Assembly (NCBI GenBank): GCA_013400155.1
Contig: VXBM01001076.1
Span: forward strand, 27,597 to 91,596
Reading direction: 5' to 3'
Origin: Helopsaltes ochotensis
Taxonomy: Eukaryota > Chordata > Aves > Passeriformes > Locustellidae
DNA: 64,000 bases
The notes beneath the pieces were generated by a model. It had not been told where the DNA came from. It saw only the letters and a list, made by a program, of their open reading frames with translations, and made no database searches. Numbering within the stretch: position 1 is the stretch's first letter; each line of letters opens with the position of its first letter. Position numbers and translations under genes: made by a program. Of the stretch, positions 35,341-48,700 are shown piece after piece.

Positions 35341-37974
35341 CTGCACGACAAAAGAGAGACACGGCAAAAGCCTGGGGTGAGTCCAGCACACCAAAACTCT
35401 CAACAGCCAACAGCACAGGCTTGCTCTAGTTTCATTTTGAGCAAGTTTTGTTGTTCGCGTGCAGGTGTCACAGGGTAATGTGGCTTTCATGTCAAACACC
35501 ACAGTTTTTGCTGCAGTTTTTGCAAGTCTCAATCTGTCACGCCCCTGACATCTTTAGAGCGTGGCTCAAACAGGAGAATGGAGGTTTCAAGCATTATTTA
35601 TCTTTTTACACTAATTACTAATAACGTCCTGAGTAAAGTCACTCAGCAACTACTCTGTAAAATGAATGAAAACTTCTAATTTCTTATAAGACTGCTCATT
35701 TCCAAGCTTTTCCATTCAAATTGACACATGCTTATTTCTGTCTTTCTTTGCTTTGACGAATTAAAGAAATTACCCTTACATTACAGTTTGACATAAAAGG
35801 ATTACTTTCATGGAGATTGGGATTTAATGGATCTTGCGAGCTACGATGTTTCTAGAACCTAAAGATGGGAAAAAGTACTTGCAGGAGAAATGTCATTTAT
35901 TTCCCTGCTAGTGAAAGACTGCTCCCATGGGATACTTTTGGCAGGTTTTGGAGTAAAGCATCCCAAGGGATGGGTTTTCTAGCTAATGAAAACAACATGG
36001 TTTCAGGTGAAGAAAGCTCAAGAGCACCTATCTGGCAAAGAAACTACTTTGTTTTTACATGAATGCTGTTATTGCTGAGAAATAAAGGAAAAGACCTTTT
36101 ATATTAAAAGGGTTACACACAATAGGAAACATTTTAAAACGGAGCCCTAGGTGTATTCTGAAGTACTGATGACTAATAGCAACTTGTATTTGGGCCGTAT
36201 TTGCAGGAGGGCACTCTCACATTGCAATACATGCACTTTCACTCTTCCATCTTTTCATGTTTCACAGCACTATTTACTGTCTGTCTCATCCTGTGTACAC
36301 AGAGCATTGATAGAAAAACGAAATTTTACTTTTTTATTTTTTTAATCCCTCAGAAGACTCAGCAAACACTTCACACATGCACAAATGCAAGCACTTGCAG
36401 CATTTCCTCTACCTTTTGTTTTAGGAAAGGTACATCCAAACTCCAAAGAAGTAAAATTCCACATTCCCACCACGCCCAGTATTTTTTTCCTTCATTCATA
36501 TGTTTCCTTCATTAAAAACCAAAGCCCTCCTGCTGTCTCTCAGCTGTCCCTTCAAAAAATACAGAGCAATTGCTGAAAGAATGTTCTCCAGTGACTGAAG
36601 AGCTGAGGGTCAACCCCGGCCAAACTCTCCCAGCTTGAACAGTTCGTACTTTTTAAAGGGAAGGAGAAAAAAAAAGGCCCCTTAGATTTCTTAAAATGCT
36701 TCTATAAACATGTAAAACTGAAAGCAAGTCCTCTCTCTTTGCCCATCAAAATATGACTCCAACCAAAAGGTATTTTCAAACATACTTAACCCAAGCTGGA
36801 AATATTTGCAGTGTGCACACATTGCTTTTTCCAAAAAGGAAGCTGACAGGAAACTAATCCCTTTCCCTCCGTGATACAGCTGGCTTTCAACTTAAAAATG
36901 ACAAACTATGCAGAGTTCTGCCGGTGACATTGAAACTGTGCAACCACCCGCTAAAAACAAACAGATCATTCTCTCTGAAGCATCCATTAAAGACATGGCA
37001 TGATACTGAGCTGCTTCACGTTCTCTCTTTAAACACTGAAATTCCTTCCTCTGTCCTGCCAGCTGTGAGGCTGTGCTATTTTGGACATCACATCCTAGCT
37101 GCAAGTTTATTTGTAAGTACTTTCCATACAAGCATGGCAAATTTGTTCTTAACAGGAAGGCTGGAATTATCTTCTTAGGTTCTGTTGACGTTTTCTGCCT
37201 TCCTCACGCTCGCATTGTGAGCTATTTAATAACTCTTCCATGCTGATTATAACCTCCTGTTGACATTTTAGTACCGCTACCTTCGATGGATCCCTTAACC
37301 TTTTCCTCAACGAAAAGGGTGCTGCCCTAACCAGGAGAAGTTGGAAGGACATCTGCCCAGAGTTCTGACTGAAGTGAAGGGTTTCTTCTTAACTTTTAGC
37401 TTGCCTTTTGTACTTTTTCCAGATGTAAATGTGATGCTTGACTGACTGTAATGCTTGATCTCGTTTTGCTCATGGGCCTATTCCCTGCCACCTGACCTTT
37501 GAAGCATGGAAGTAATTACCTTTTACAGCAGGCACAACAACAGCCCTTCCAAGCAAACACACGTGCACAGGCTTTGAGGCTTTCCCCCACTCGGCTCTTC
37601 CCGGCCTCCCAGGAGCAGCTGAAGCTCCAGATGAATTATTTCATTAAAGTGAAACTTCACTGGCAAAGAAAAGCAGCTTGCTTTCTACTTCTTCTTCTTC
37701 TTTACATATGTTTGGAGAAGAAGAATATGTCAACAAATATGACTTGTGTGAAGCTGTAAGGATGACGAGTTGGATTGCTGAACTGAGGGGAGCAGCACAG
37801 AGCTGGCAGAAATGCTCACTGAGACAACTTCCAGCATTTCCCAGCAGGCCTGGGTTACTGGAGGTTATCAAATCTAAAACACCCATCTGTGGGAAGGGGA
37901 GTTTGGGGAAGTGCAGATGTGCCAGCCTGACCTGGGTGCTGGGCAGGTCACGGAGCAGGTCACCCTGAGTGTCA
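35341..37974. other. Intron 1, exon-2-side part
   Basis: 2.6 kb of AT-rich intron before the CR1 copy. No gene recognised. Confidence 0.6.
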
Positions 37975-38335
37975 GCACAGGACAAGCTGGAGATCAGGCC
38001 TGGCCAGCCGGGGCTTGGGAAAGGCAGGTCCTGCCTGAGCAGCCTGCTCTGCTGCCCTGACAAGTGACCTGCTTTGGCTGGGGATGTTCCCTGCCCTGCC
38101 GGGGCTCCAGCAGAGCCTTTGGCACTGTTTATGTCATCCCTCTCCTGGAGAAACGGGCTGCTCTGGATGATGCTCTGCTCCCTGGGTGGGACGCTTTCAA
38201 ATCCCCGTGGATGTGGCACTTGGGGACATGGGGCAGGGGTGGCCCTGGCAGTGCTGGGGGAATGGTTGGACTGTTCAGGAAAGGTGAAGGTGGCCTGAGA
38301 GGGCTTCTCCAGCCCAACAGTTCTGTAACTCCTAA
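37975..38335 (+). mobile_element. CR1 LINE fragment with reverse-transcriptase remnant and 3' end
   Basis: The first half resembles the CR1 ORF2 region (GGGAAAGGCAGGTCCTGCCT, then GACAAGTGACCTGCTTTGG and CTCCTGGAGAAACGGGCTGC). The second half matches the CR1 3' region (GTGGATGTGGCACTTGGGGA, then GCAGTGCTGGGGGAATGGTT). The join between the halves implies an internal deletion. There is no intact ORF. The 3' part resembles the CR1 type common in neoavian birds (from memory). Edges are approximate. Confidence 0.8.
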
Positions 38336-41300
38336 CAGATCAGAACATGAGCCAGTCACTGCAGGGTTACCAGGGTGGCTTTTATCCACGCGCTCCTTAG
38401 AGCTGCCAGCACGCAAAAATGCCAAGGATTCTGCTCCAGGCTTGCAGCAAGAACCAGGAGAAGTCTCCCTGGGACTGAGGGAGTAGCTGAGACACCTCTC
38501 CAGCTCTACGTCACTTCCACACCCTGCACACACTGCCCCTCTCTGATGGGTGAGAAATTAAGTACGTTAAGCACACTACAAAAACAAACAATACAATATT
38601 GTCAATTATTATTACTTATGCTTTTATTATATAAACACACACATATATATTAGTAAATAAATGTTAATTAAAAGTCCCAACTGGAATTAGAAACAGCTTC
38701 TTAATAAAGGTCTCCAATTTCAGGCATCTGCTACCTACCAGACATGTCCAGTACAATTACTGATAATTTCATTGTTTAAAAAAAAAAAAATCGAGTGGAT
38801 TAATTTGGCTTCATCTCCCTGCAATGTGCAACTGCCTATTACTAGTGAGCCCAGTAATCTGTTGAATATTCTAATGGTGTACTATTAGGAGAATGCAAAA
38901 CAGTTGAAATTAACCTAGAAGCCCAACTGTTTTATTACGCTCCTGTTTCAGCAGAAAATAGACATTATCTGCCAAGCCAGAAAAAGTGAAAGGTTTCTTG
39001 CAAGTATTTTACAAAGAAGCAGAGAATGGAACAGCTAAAGAATGAAAATGAAATATTTAAAAACAATTAGTATTACTAATATGACTTTGCATGAACAAGA
39101 AGTTAAAACAGAGCCATTGAAAAACTTTGTACAACTGAATTACATTTTGGAACAGTGGCCAGCACTGACTGAATCAGCATTTCATCAGAAACTGAAAATT
39201 CATCCCTGCATAAACCTCAGTTGTAATACCATTAAAAAGCCCCGGGCTGACAAAAAGGGGAGGAGCTGCTGTTGCTAGGAAAAGATCCTGATTTTACAGT
39301 CATTTCCCACAATTCAGGGTATGAGTTCATTTCAAGAACTACCTAATAAGAAGAAGCTCTGTCTCCTCTCTCCCTCTCCAGTTGTGTGATTAGCCATGAC
39401 CAAAGGAAAACATTTCCTCTCCAGGCATTTTAGCAGCACAAACCTGGCAGGTCTTTTCTTCCCTGGCTCTCATTTTACACTTTCAGTTATTATTTCTAAT
39501 CCCAAAGGCTGCAATTAGCACCAGTACACTAAATCCACTACCATATTTTAAAACAATAACATATTATTCATAATGTTTGACTATCTACTGCTATTATTTT
39601 TCATTTTCATATTCACACCTTCCTTTTCCTTCAAATCTTGCCAAACTATTAGCAGAGGAAAAAAAAAAAGCATAATAAAGACAAAATTTTGAAAATGAGA
39701 GAACTTCAACATTTGAGCTTAAAATGGAAATCCTAAAAAAAGATCTGAATTCCAGTAAGGAGCAAACCTCAAGCTTTTCCATGGGTATGGATTTATCTGT
39801 TCCACTGACTAATGGCTAAATGATCAGAGGAGCTGCTGGTTTGGATGCAGAGGCACAAGAATTCATCTGTCAGAGAATTTATACTATGAAAGACAGACAT
39901 TTGCTAACCAGAAAAGCAGAAAGTCCCTTTCCTCCTGAGGCCCAGAACCTTATCTCTAGAACTATGTGCATATAAAAAGCAAGTATATAACAACAACATC
40001 ACATGCAAGGAATGATTCAGTGCTGCCTCTCACCCCAGAAACCTCCCAGTTTACAAGCAGTCAAGTGTCCCTGCACATTTTTAGAACTAAAATATGAAGC
40101 TAATGGGAACATATGCTCACAGAAATCGCCCAAATGTTCAAACCAGTTTGCTGCAGATTTAGTTTGGAACAAAGAAATGAAACATGTTTCTAAATAATGC
40201 AAATGCCAACCCCAAACTGCATGCAACATTCTAAAATAGAACCGAGAACACCCTCCCAGCAGAAGAGAGCAAATGCTTGAGAAGCTGTTTTAGCCATGAG
40301 CATTCTCTGAAATCAGTATTATTTTCATCACTCTTTTAGAATGGACTTTCAACAGTGTAATATAAAGACATGAAATTGAAAACAGGCCCTAACAGCAATC
40401 AGCATTATATTAATCCGGTTAAAAAATTGTTTTGGACACAAAGAGAAGTATGACAATATAATAAGTTTGTGCTGTTACATCTTTAAAGATTTTTCCATAG
40501 CATTTCAGATCCTTAGAAGCATGAACACAAATTCAAGGGTATACAGAATAAATTTCTTTTCTTCTACATTGTGGAAAGGCAACACAAGTATTACAAATAC
40601 AGCAACAAAAACATGCCCAGCTTATAATTTTAGTCAGCACAAGGTGATAAAGCCACTCAGCTTGGCCATGACAGTCTAAGGGCTCTGTTCTCTGGGAAGC
40701 AGGGAGGTTTTAAAGCAGGGCTGTGGTAGAGCAGCAGTAAAACTCCAGGTACTGAATTCAAAGTGAGCTTAATGAGGCATCAATACTTTATTTTATTTGT
40801 TGCAACAGTGAAGCATTTGCATGAGTGGTTCTTCCTAAAATTCCTCAGCCAAATCCATCCTTCTCTCACTTGCCTGCTTCTCCCTGGATCCCTATAATTT
40901 ATTTTCCTCTTCAGGAAAAATGCGTGTAAAGCTGGTTCCCTTTAAGTCACATTACTCACAGAAGAATTCAAACTTATCTTTTCCCCTTTGTCCCAGAAAC
41001 TTTTCTGTCCATAAACACCAACATATCCACAGCTGAAGTACCCAGATACCTTCTTGGGACTCTGCCTTATGATTTATGAGATGGATTTAAATGCAAACCA
41101 CAGAGTGAAGCTTTTTGCATTAAAATCTCATTTCATAAACATCATTTCCAGTAAAACTTCTGCCTCACTCAAAAATAAATATTCTGTATAAACAGGTCCA
41201 AATGCCCAGGGAGGACGAATTGCTACACATCTGTTTTACACCAACCATCTCCTTTTAAAATGTGGAGTTAGAACCAGTCAGACTGTGATCTTAGCTCCTA

Positions 41301-44300
41301 ATTATAGATTTCCCCTTGTAATAGATCCAAATTCTCTACCTAGCCCCGAGAATGCAGACCAGAAGTCGCCCGTGGAACTAAGTGGGTAACGGAGAGAAGC
41401 AGGATGGCAGCTGCTGCAGCAGCTGGTACGGCCAGACACTTCCAACACCACGGCTGAAACAAACCACGCAAATCTTCAGGCCAAATGCGGGCATTCCACA
41501 TAGGAACGAGCCTCTCCAAAAGTTAATTTCTTGCACACAACTTTGCCTTTACAAGTGCAAGGAAGGCCCGATTTGAATGAGGAATTTTAAGGGACAGCTG
41601 CAGCCTCCCCACGCGAGCACTCCTCTGGCACAGGGTACACCCCACTGCTTCAAAGCTGCCTTGTGCTTCAGTACCTGTGGTGCTCTCCGCCATAAACGAG
41701 GAGGTGCAGTTAATTAAAGCTCTGATGTGTGCACTGCATTATCTCAAATTACGCCACAAAACGTTCTCCATGAAGTTCTCAAAATGCAGAACTGGCCATA
41801 TGTACTTCACACAAGCCATGCTTTACCGTTTTTCTCCACCCTCCCAATACAATATTCCCCACTGGAGTGAGAAGATTTAAGCAGAAGATTATTATTAGTA
41901 CGGTTTGAACTAGAACCTAGTCCTTATTGCCACGTCTGGTTTGTGCTGTCTAGTAAACAGACGTCAATTATATTAAGAACTTACACAAATCCCCGAATTC
42001 AATAAGCACAATAACATTAACACACCAATCTACCTTCAAATATACCCTGCCAAGAGTTCAAAGCCATTATGATGGACAACAGCATTCACAGGCAGTGACA
42101 AAAGCTTTGATCCGGGAAAGAAATATTGACCGACGTGTTTTACTTCCAATGCGCTCTCGATTCAGCTGTTTCTGTTCAAAACAAATGAAACCTTTGAATG
42201 CACATCAAAGTAATGTCCCAGGTAATTCATCTGACTGAAGTTAAATATCATTGAGAGAAAAATCCAGACACCATTTGCATGTGTCTCAGAAGCAAACCCT
42301 AACAAGGCAGTCCCTTATTCTGTAATGTTCTGTGGTGAGGCTGCCAGCAACAGCAGCCTGAGTCAAAGAGTCTGAGAGCCGCTGAGGGTGGGCAGAGCTC
42401 CACGGGCAGGTACCACCCCGGAGTGCCCTGCAAACCTGCAGCTGCTCCCTGCTCCGAGCCCCGATCCCAAAATCACGCAACAACCCCAGCGCGCATCCCC
42501 TGGACGCCGCCGAGCTGGAATTCTCACTAAGCAGCCCCATAAAAGGCATTAACAGAAAGGCTTTTGGAGAAGGGCATTTTGACCCACACTCACAGATGCC
42601 ATCAGTAGCAGCAGAGAGCAGGGAGTGTAAGAGGAGAGGTTATTTTCTCCCCACGGAAGCAGAATGCAGGAATGAATGCACTGTCTCCTCTGACATGGAG
42701 ATGCAAATAGAGCGAAACAACAAGCCACCCATTTTAGGCAATAACACAACTGGGGGAAGAACTAAGAATATCCCTTGGGGAAGAGCTTCTTCGACCCTGT
42801 CCTCAGCTTCCAGTGAGCACAAGAAAGGTTAATCAGCTCTCTGATCACCTTTGTCTAACATTGGCAGCATACTGGCCATCAGAAACAAGAATGCACAGAG
42901 GGATCCACCCACCAAGCCCTCCCCAGGACCCCCCAGTGCCTCCTGAACCCCCCTGCTAAAGGCAAAGCTGTATTTTATTGCCATTGTTTAGCAAAAGTAA
43001 TGTGGGGACTGGCAGCACCAGCAGAACCTGGCTACAGCTTTACAAATGTTTGCTTCTATCTCAGGTGAAGTCAGCCAGCATCACTTGCTGCCAATCTGGG
43101 TTAATCATTACCCAGCATATGTTTATTCAGCAACAACTCTTTAAAAAATGGATGTTATTGAAAGATGACTATGGGGTGATAATTTGAGGCTTGTGGCTCA
43201 AACCAGCCCAAATTTGAGAATTTCTGAACTTTTTTATGGCCAGTTCTTCCTTTTGATGTACCAGCATTAAACACATGAACATCAGAAAATGTCCTGTAGG
43301 CTTCAAAAGGATGTTTTGGTTCTCACCCGGGCTAAAGCTAACGATGTTAAGGTAACTGTGGTGCCTGTGGGATGGATCACTTAACAAAATCTGTGAAGGT
43401 CTGCCTCCCACTGCAGACTTTGTCCTGTCCCTGCTATGTAAACTTTTACACAATATGATAAGCTTGAAAAATTTGTGGAGTTTCTCAATGCAGCTGTAGT
43501 AGAATTTGACCTCAACTATTTACAATTTATTTAGATGCACCATTCAGCAGCAGCAATCCTCCTCATTTAGCAAACCCACACTATATATGACATGTACTGA
43601 AGATAGGTATTAGCACACATTCTACTCTCTGTATGACATGCCCTTCAGACATTGCTAAGTTCAAAAAGGAAGATTTAGTGTCTGCAGCTGAAAAACCCTG
43701 ATTTGCACGCACAGCTGAAGCAGCATTTGATACAATGCAAGAATCCTTGGTGTCCTGTGCCAGCCAGCCTCCTCTTTCACCTCTTCAGCTGTTGTGTCAA
43801 GCCCGTCCCGGGAAGGGGTGAGAGAACGGCACTGCTGCTGAGAAATCAGGTTCTGGCAGAGACCAGCACTGATTTCCTCTTCCCAGTCAGGTCTTGATGG
43901 ATAAAACTCTTCTCTCCTCTCATATATTCCATATATGATAGAAACATGAACTACTTTGAAGATGCTGAACAAAATCCTGTTTAATGAGTCAATGTTTCAG
44001 GCCTGGAAATTTCATTTCATCTTAGATCAAATAAACCTGATAAAGCCTATCACTTGACTCATTTGAAGGTTTTGAAACACTTACAAGTATGACACAGTAC
44101 AGAGAGCTAGGAACAACTTTTGAGCAGACCAATCTTTCCCAGCATGTCTGTGAGAGAAATCAAGAATCATCACAAACAAAGAGCATGCAGAGGGTCCATG
44201 CAGCAGAAATGACAACAAAACCATCTTTCTGTGCTGGACACTGCATTGAGTAAAGTCTCAGAGCACTAACAACTGTGTTCATTTAGACCATACTTGAACT

Positions 44301-45629
44301 TCTGTAGCAAATGAATGTTCTACAAAAGGATCTATTTAGAACAACCAGAGGATTTCATTTCAACTACTTCTAATATACTGTTATTATCTAATGTGTTGTG
44401 CTTTCAAACAATGGCACTGATGAACATGAGGTACTTTGCCGTCTCCCTAGGATTTAAGAAATAGTTGGGCAAAATGACCTTCTTTTAAAATTAGAAAGAG
44501 ACTGTTCAAGTTCTAGTGGTTGATTGACTTCCATCTGTAGTTACAGATAAAACTCACAAAATTATAGTGCAATATACTTTAAAAAGCTAATCCAAAAGGA
44601 GGATGGGCTGTTACAAGTCTGATCAGAGAAACCTCTCACTGATCTAACTGAATCTGGAAGTATATGTAATACAAAAGTCCCACTCCATTTTAACCACTGC
44701 ACAAACCCTACGCTTTGCCAACTTTGCTGTGCCAAGTTTAAAAAAAAGAAAAACAAACCCCAAAAGAAAATGAAACCCTACCAGTTTTCTCTACGGGAAA
44801 ACAACGTAATTTCGAAATGTTTAAGTGCAGATGGGCATGGGAACCTCTCAGCAGGTAGGAAAGAAAAGGATGAGAACACGGCACTTGTTCCAGCTCCCAG
44901 TGAAGCCCAGGGTGTTGTCACCCAGGCAGTGAGAGCAGGAACTGGCCTTGAGCACTCTGCAGGCAGCAGGAGAGAGGTGGGGTAACTCACTGGGACAGGA
45001 GCACTGCTCACCTCTCTGCAATCACAGGCATCCTCATAAAAGGGAGATTTTATCCTCTGCTGCACACCCAAGGTTTATATCAGGGTGTACAGAACACAGT
45101 GTTTAAGGAAACCAAATAATAGGAGATTTTTTTGTTGGAAGTATGGGGCTGGGTGGGAAAACACAGTGTTGTAGATGATGCTTAGATTCAAGGCTATGTG
45201 TTCAAACACAGAAGGGTTTTGCAGACATACTCAAAGATACTACACATAAATCTTCACTCTTGTAGAAACAAGACCTTAAAAGATTGCTCATAACCTCTAA
45301 ATCAGCTAAAGAGCTGACAGATGCTTTTTCTCATTCACAAACTTCCTTCCTTCTATATTTCCTCCCCATTATGCTGAGTCTATAGATTTTACAGCTCTTT
45401 CTCTGTCAGAGAGGAATTAAGTGTAGGCTTTCAATAGGACTTCTGACTCACCTCACTGGGCAACAAAGGAGTAACACAGGTAGGTAGCAATTCCTGCCTT
45501 GGAAATCTTTTACTGCACACACAGAGAAGAGGAGCAGTTTCTGGGCTGTGCAGGGCACGTTGCAGCTTCCTCTGGGTGCAGCGCTGCTGGCTCCCAGAAC
45601 CACCAACACTCTGCACTGCCTTTCACTTC
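38336..45629. other. Intron 1, middle part
   Basis: 7.3 kb without a recognised gene. It includes a short CA/TA-rich stretch (about 38630-38650), long AT-rich blocks (38750-39000, 41680-42200) that look like candidate conserved non-coding DNA, and a modest CpG cluster at 42360-42530. Confidence 0.55.
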
Positions 45630-45700
45630 AGAGTTGGATTTGAGGATCCCCGTGGGTCCCTCCCAGGTCAGGAACATTCTGTGACAGTGTCTGTGAGGGG
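45630..45700 (+). mobile_element. CR1 LINE 3'-end remnant
   Basis: GTTGGATTTGAGGATCCCCG, then GGGTCCCTCCCAGGTCAGGA and ACATTCTGTGACAGTGTCTG resemble the terminal part of CR1 (a GATGATCCT-GGGTCCCTTCCAACTCAGGATATTCT-like end). Strongly truncated and diverged; on the plus strand. Confidence 0.65.
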
Positions 45701-48700
45701 GATGCAGCTCGGCTTAGCTGGGGCTGCACGTGAGGCTGCTCAACCACAACAGAACTGAGTCTAAAATGCACAACTTGGGTAACTCCTGGTCATCTACAGG
45801 CTCTTAATCACGGCAAAGTTCACAGATCTTTCCACTATGGAAAAGTGTCTTTTGGAAAAGGGGTAGAAGCCCAGTTCCTGAAAACAAAAGTCACCATTTC
45901 ATGCAATGAAAATGTGATATTATGCAAAGACAGATTTTGAAAATCTCAACCAGAGACAGTGAGAAATGGTCTTGTGCACCATGCTGCACTGTGCTAGGAA
46001 AACCTGGAATACTTTTCTTCTAGGCTAACCTAATCGAAAACATCTTAATGACTTTTTAATAGCAAAAAAAGAATCCAAGTTTGCATCACGTTGTCATCAT
46101 TTGGGACAAGTTCCATTAAGTCCAAGTAATCCTCTGTTCTCTCTCACTTCTCAAGGCATTAATGACTAGTATTAATAGGAGACTATCAGCTGTAAAGTCC
46201 CATTCTCCCAAATTTAAGAGTATTAAAATCAGCTCCTTCTTGAAACCAGTTTCTACCACTGGTATCTTCTAAACAAGACTCACGAAGTAAAACAGAAGAA
46301 AAGAAAATATAAACAAAACCAATGAACTTCCTTTCACGAATCCAATTTTAGCTGAGATTACCTAACATTTAACACCTTGTAAGAAGATAACTTTGAAGCA
46401 TGAGAATCACCCCAGACACCTCTAGAATGGAAATTCAACAGCCGATTCACAGCACATTACGATAATGAAGAACCACACAGAAAGAAAAATAAAGATAATT
46501 TGATTCCTGATTGAGAACACAGAGTGATGCTAGATTGAGAGAAAACCTATCCTTAGGCTGTAACACAGCCAGAGGGTCAGGGATTTCTGCAGGCCTGTTC
46601 TCTGTTCTCAGAGCCCTGGGAAGTGCAGCTGGACCAGGAACACCGCTGTCCCTCTCCTCTGAAGGATGACTTCCTGAGCACAACCCCCAAACAAGAAGGG
46701 AAACCCTGTCTCTGGTACTATCTTTAAAGACAGGACAGCTTCCAACTAAATCATCCCTTCCTTCCCATGGATGTAGCCTTGGAATTCTGTGCAGGCACTG
46801 ACACGGCCTGTCCCAGCCTGGCCATGACAACGGAAGGATCTCTCCTGTAACCATTCCTGCTCCAGGCCACTCCAAAGCATCCCTGCACCGGAGTTAAATC
46901 CAGTTCAGGGTCCAGCTGCCACTGCCATTTCTAACTCTCCGTGTGATCTGAGATGGAGTTGGGTCCATTGTGCCATAAAGGTGGGGAGTGAAAATGAAAT
47001 TGAAAACGAACTGTGAACTGTCCCGTAGTGCAGCGTCAGAGCTGGCTGCAAACATTCCCTGCGACAGAAAACCCATCAGCTCTGCATCCTTGCTGCCCTT
47101 GCCTTGTGTGAGGATGACTGGAAAGGTCAGGGATAATTAACCAACAGAAGGAAGCTGGTTTTCTTTTTCTGTGTTCATGACACATCCACCCTTGTTAATC
47201 TGGTGAGTTTTAGGGGCAGCTGGGATTTTTTGGACCAAATAACACAAAATAAAACAAGCTTAGGATTCTTTTTCTACGGCCATGCCCTGTATGTAGCCAC
47301 TGATGTGAATGGGAGCCAGATCATAACTGTGGCATTTTGTTTGTGCTTGCACAGCAGAAGGCAACTGGGAACCGTGCCCTTTGTTTATAAGCACAAGTTT
47401 AACTGGGATGACTCTGAACTACTGAAAGAATCTGATTAACAGATATAATACATCAATTTCCTGTAGTAAAGACTATCAAAGCCATTCATTTTCATTTTCT
47501 GCTTCTCTCACAGGGACTAAACGGTTTGATTTTTTTTATTATCATACCAAAGCTTGTCTTTTTTACTTTATTTTTATTAAAGACATACCTACAATTATTT
47601 CACGAGAACGATTCTAGTCTTTTGTCTATTGTAAGGAAGCAAAAGGATTTATTTAGCTAAATTTGCATTCCCCTTTAACGTAATACTGGGGCTTTGTGCT
47701 ACAGTGGATTAAAGCAGCATCTGTTCTTCTCTGGAAACCTGGAGTCAAATCACAGCAGCGCAGTGAAGTTGCCATCTCTGTCTGTACCCTAAATGGAACC
47801 TAAATAAAATTCAAATGGATTCCCAGAAGATACGAGAAGGACTATGTAAGTAAAATATTTTTGATTAATAAGTCTTGCTAAAAAGAATCCATGATCAGTA
47901 ACTGTTTTTGCATAACAAAGATGCATGAATTAAACAAAACCTGTATTTGCATAATTTTTGACATAAAATGGCAATATACAAGATACTAAAAGTGGACTTG
48001 CAAACACAGGGCTGATTCTGCTCTTGTAACTACACAGGCTGCCCTCCGAGGCAGCAGAAATAAAGCAGCAAACTCAGGAATATGAATTTGGCTTGTGGCC
48101 CATACCCTGTTTAAATACAAATGACATCTAAACAAAGCATGGTTCACAAAAGCGATGCACCAACACACGTTCCCCCCTAACTCATGAGCCACCTCCTCAT
48201 AATTCCAGTTGCTCTGTGGATCAGGCAGTGTCTGGGTTAGGGGCACATCCTCACAAATTTAATGTAACAAACAGAGCAATCAGGGCTCCACCTTGGTTAG
48301 TTTCTGAGGTCTCCTGCAGTTCTGTTATTAAATAAACATAAAAAGAAATAGTTGATTGACAGCTGCTGTGATTAAAATATGCCTCTGAAATTAACAATAA
48401 AATTACCATCGGGTCTAACAGAGGAAGAACCATGTAAATGCTGAAAGAGCCAAAAAAAAAAAAGCATCCTGAAAGACCTTTATGAATTATGGTAAATCCT
48501 TGCAATGAAAAGGTACAACAACCCAGACTCAGGCTGTGGCGCTTCACCATTTTTTCCAAAACTTCAATATTCAAAAATACAGTACCTTAAACCCTCCTTT
48601 GCCCCTCTCAAAGGGAAGGAAGCCTCATGGCTCGCTCAGAAAGCAGCCCCTCACTTCCAGCACTTCTATTCCAAGGTTTTGAAGACCGGTGGTGTTAAAC

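Noticed and set aside
37644..38219. 191-codon minus-strand open frame
   Set aside because: Largely antisense to a CR1 fragment, no known domain.
46447..46875. 142-codon minus-strand open frame
   Set aside because: No recognisable domain or splice context that links it to IQSEC1; treated as chance in a GC-richer patch.
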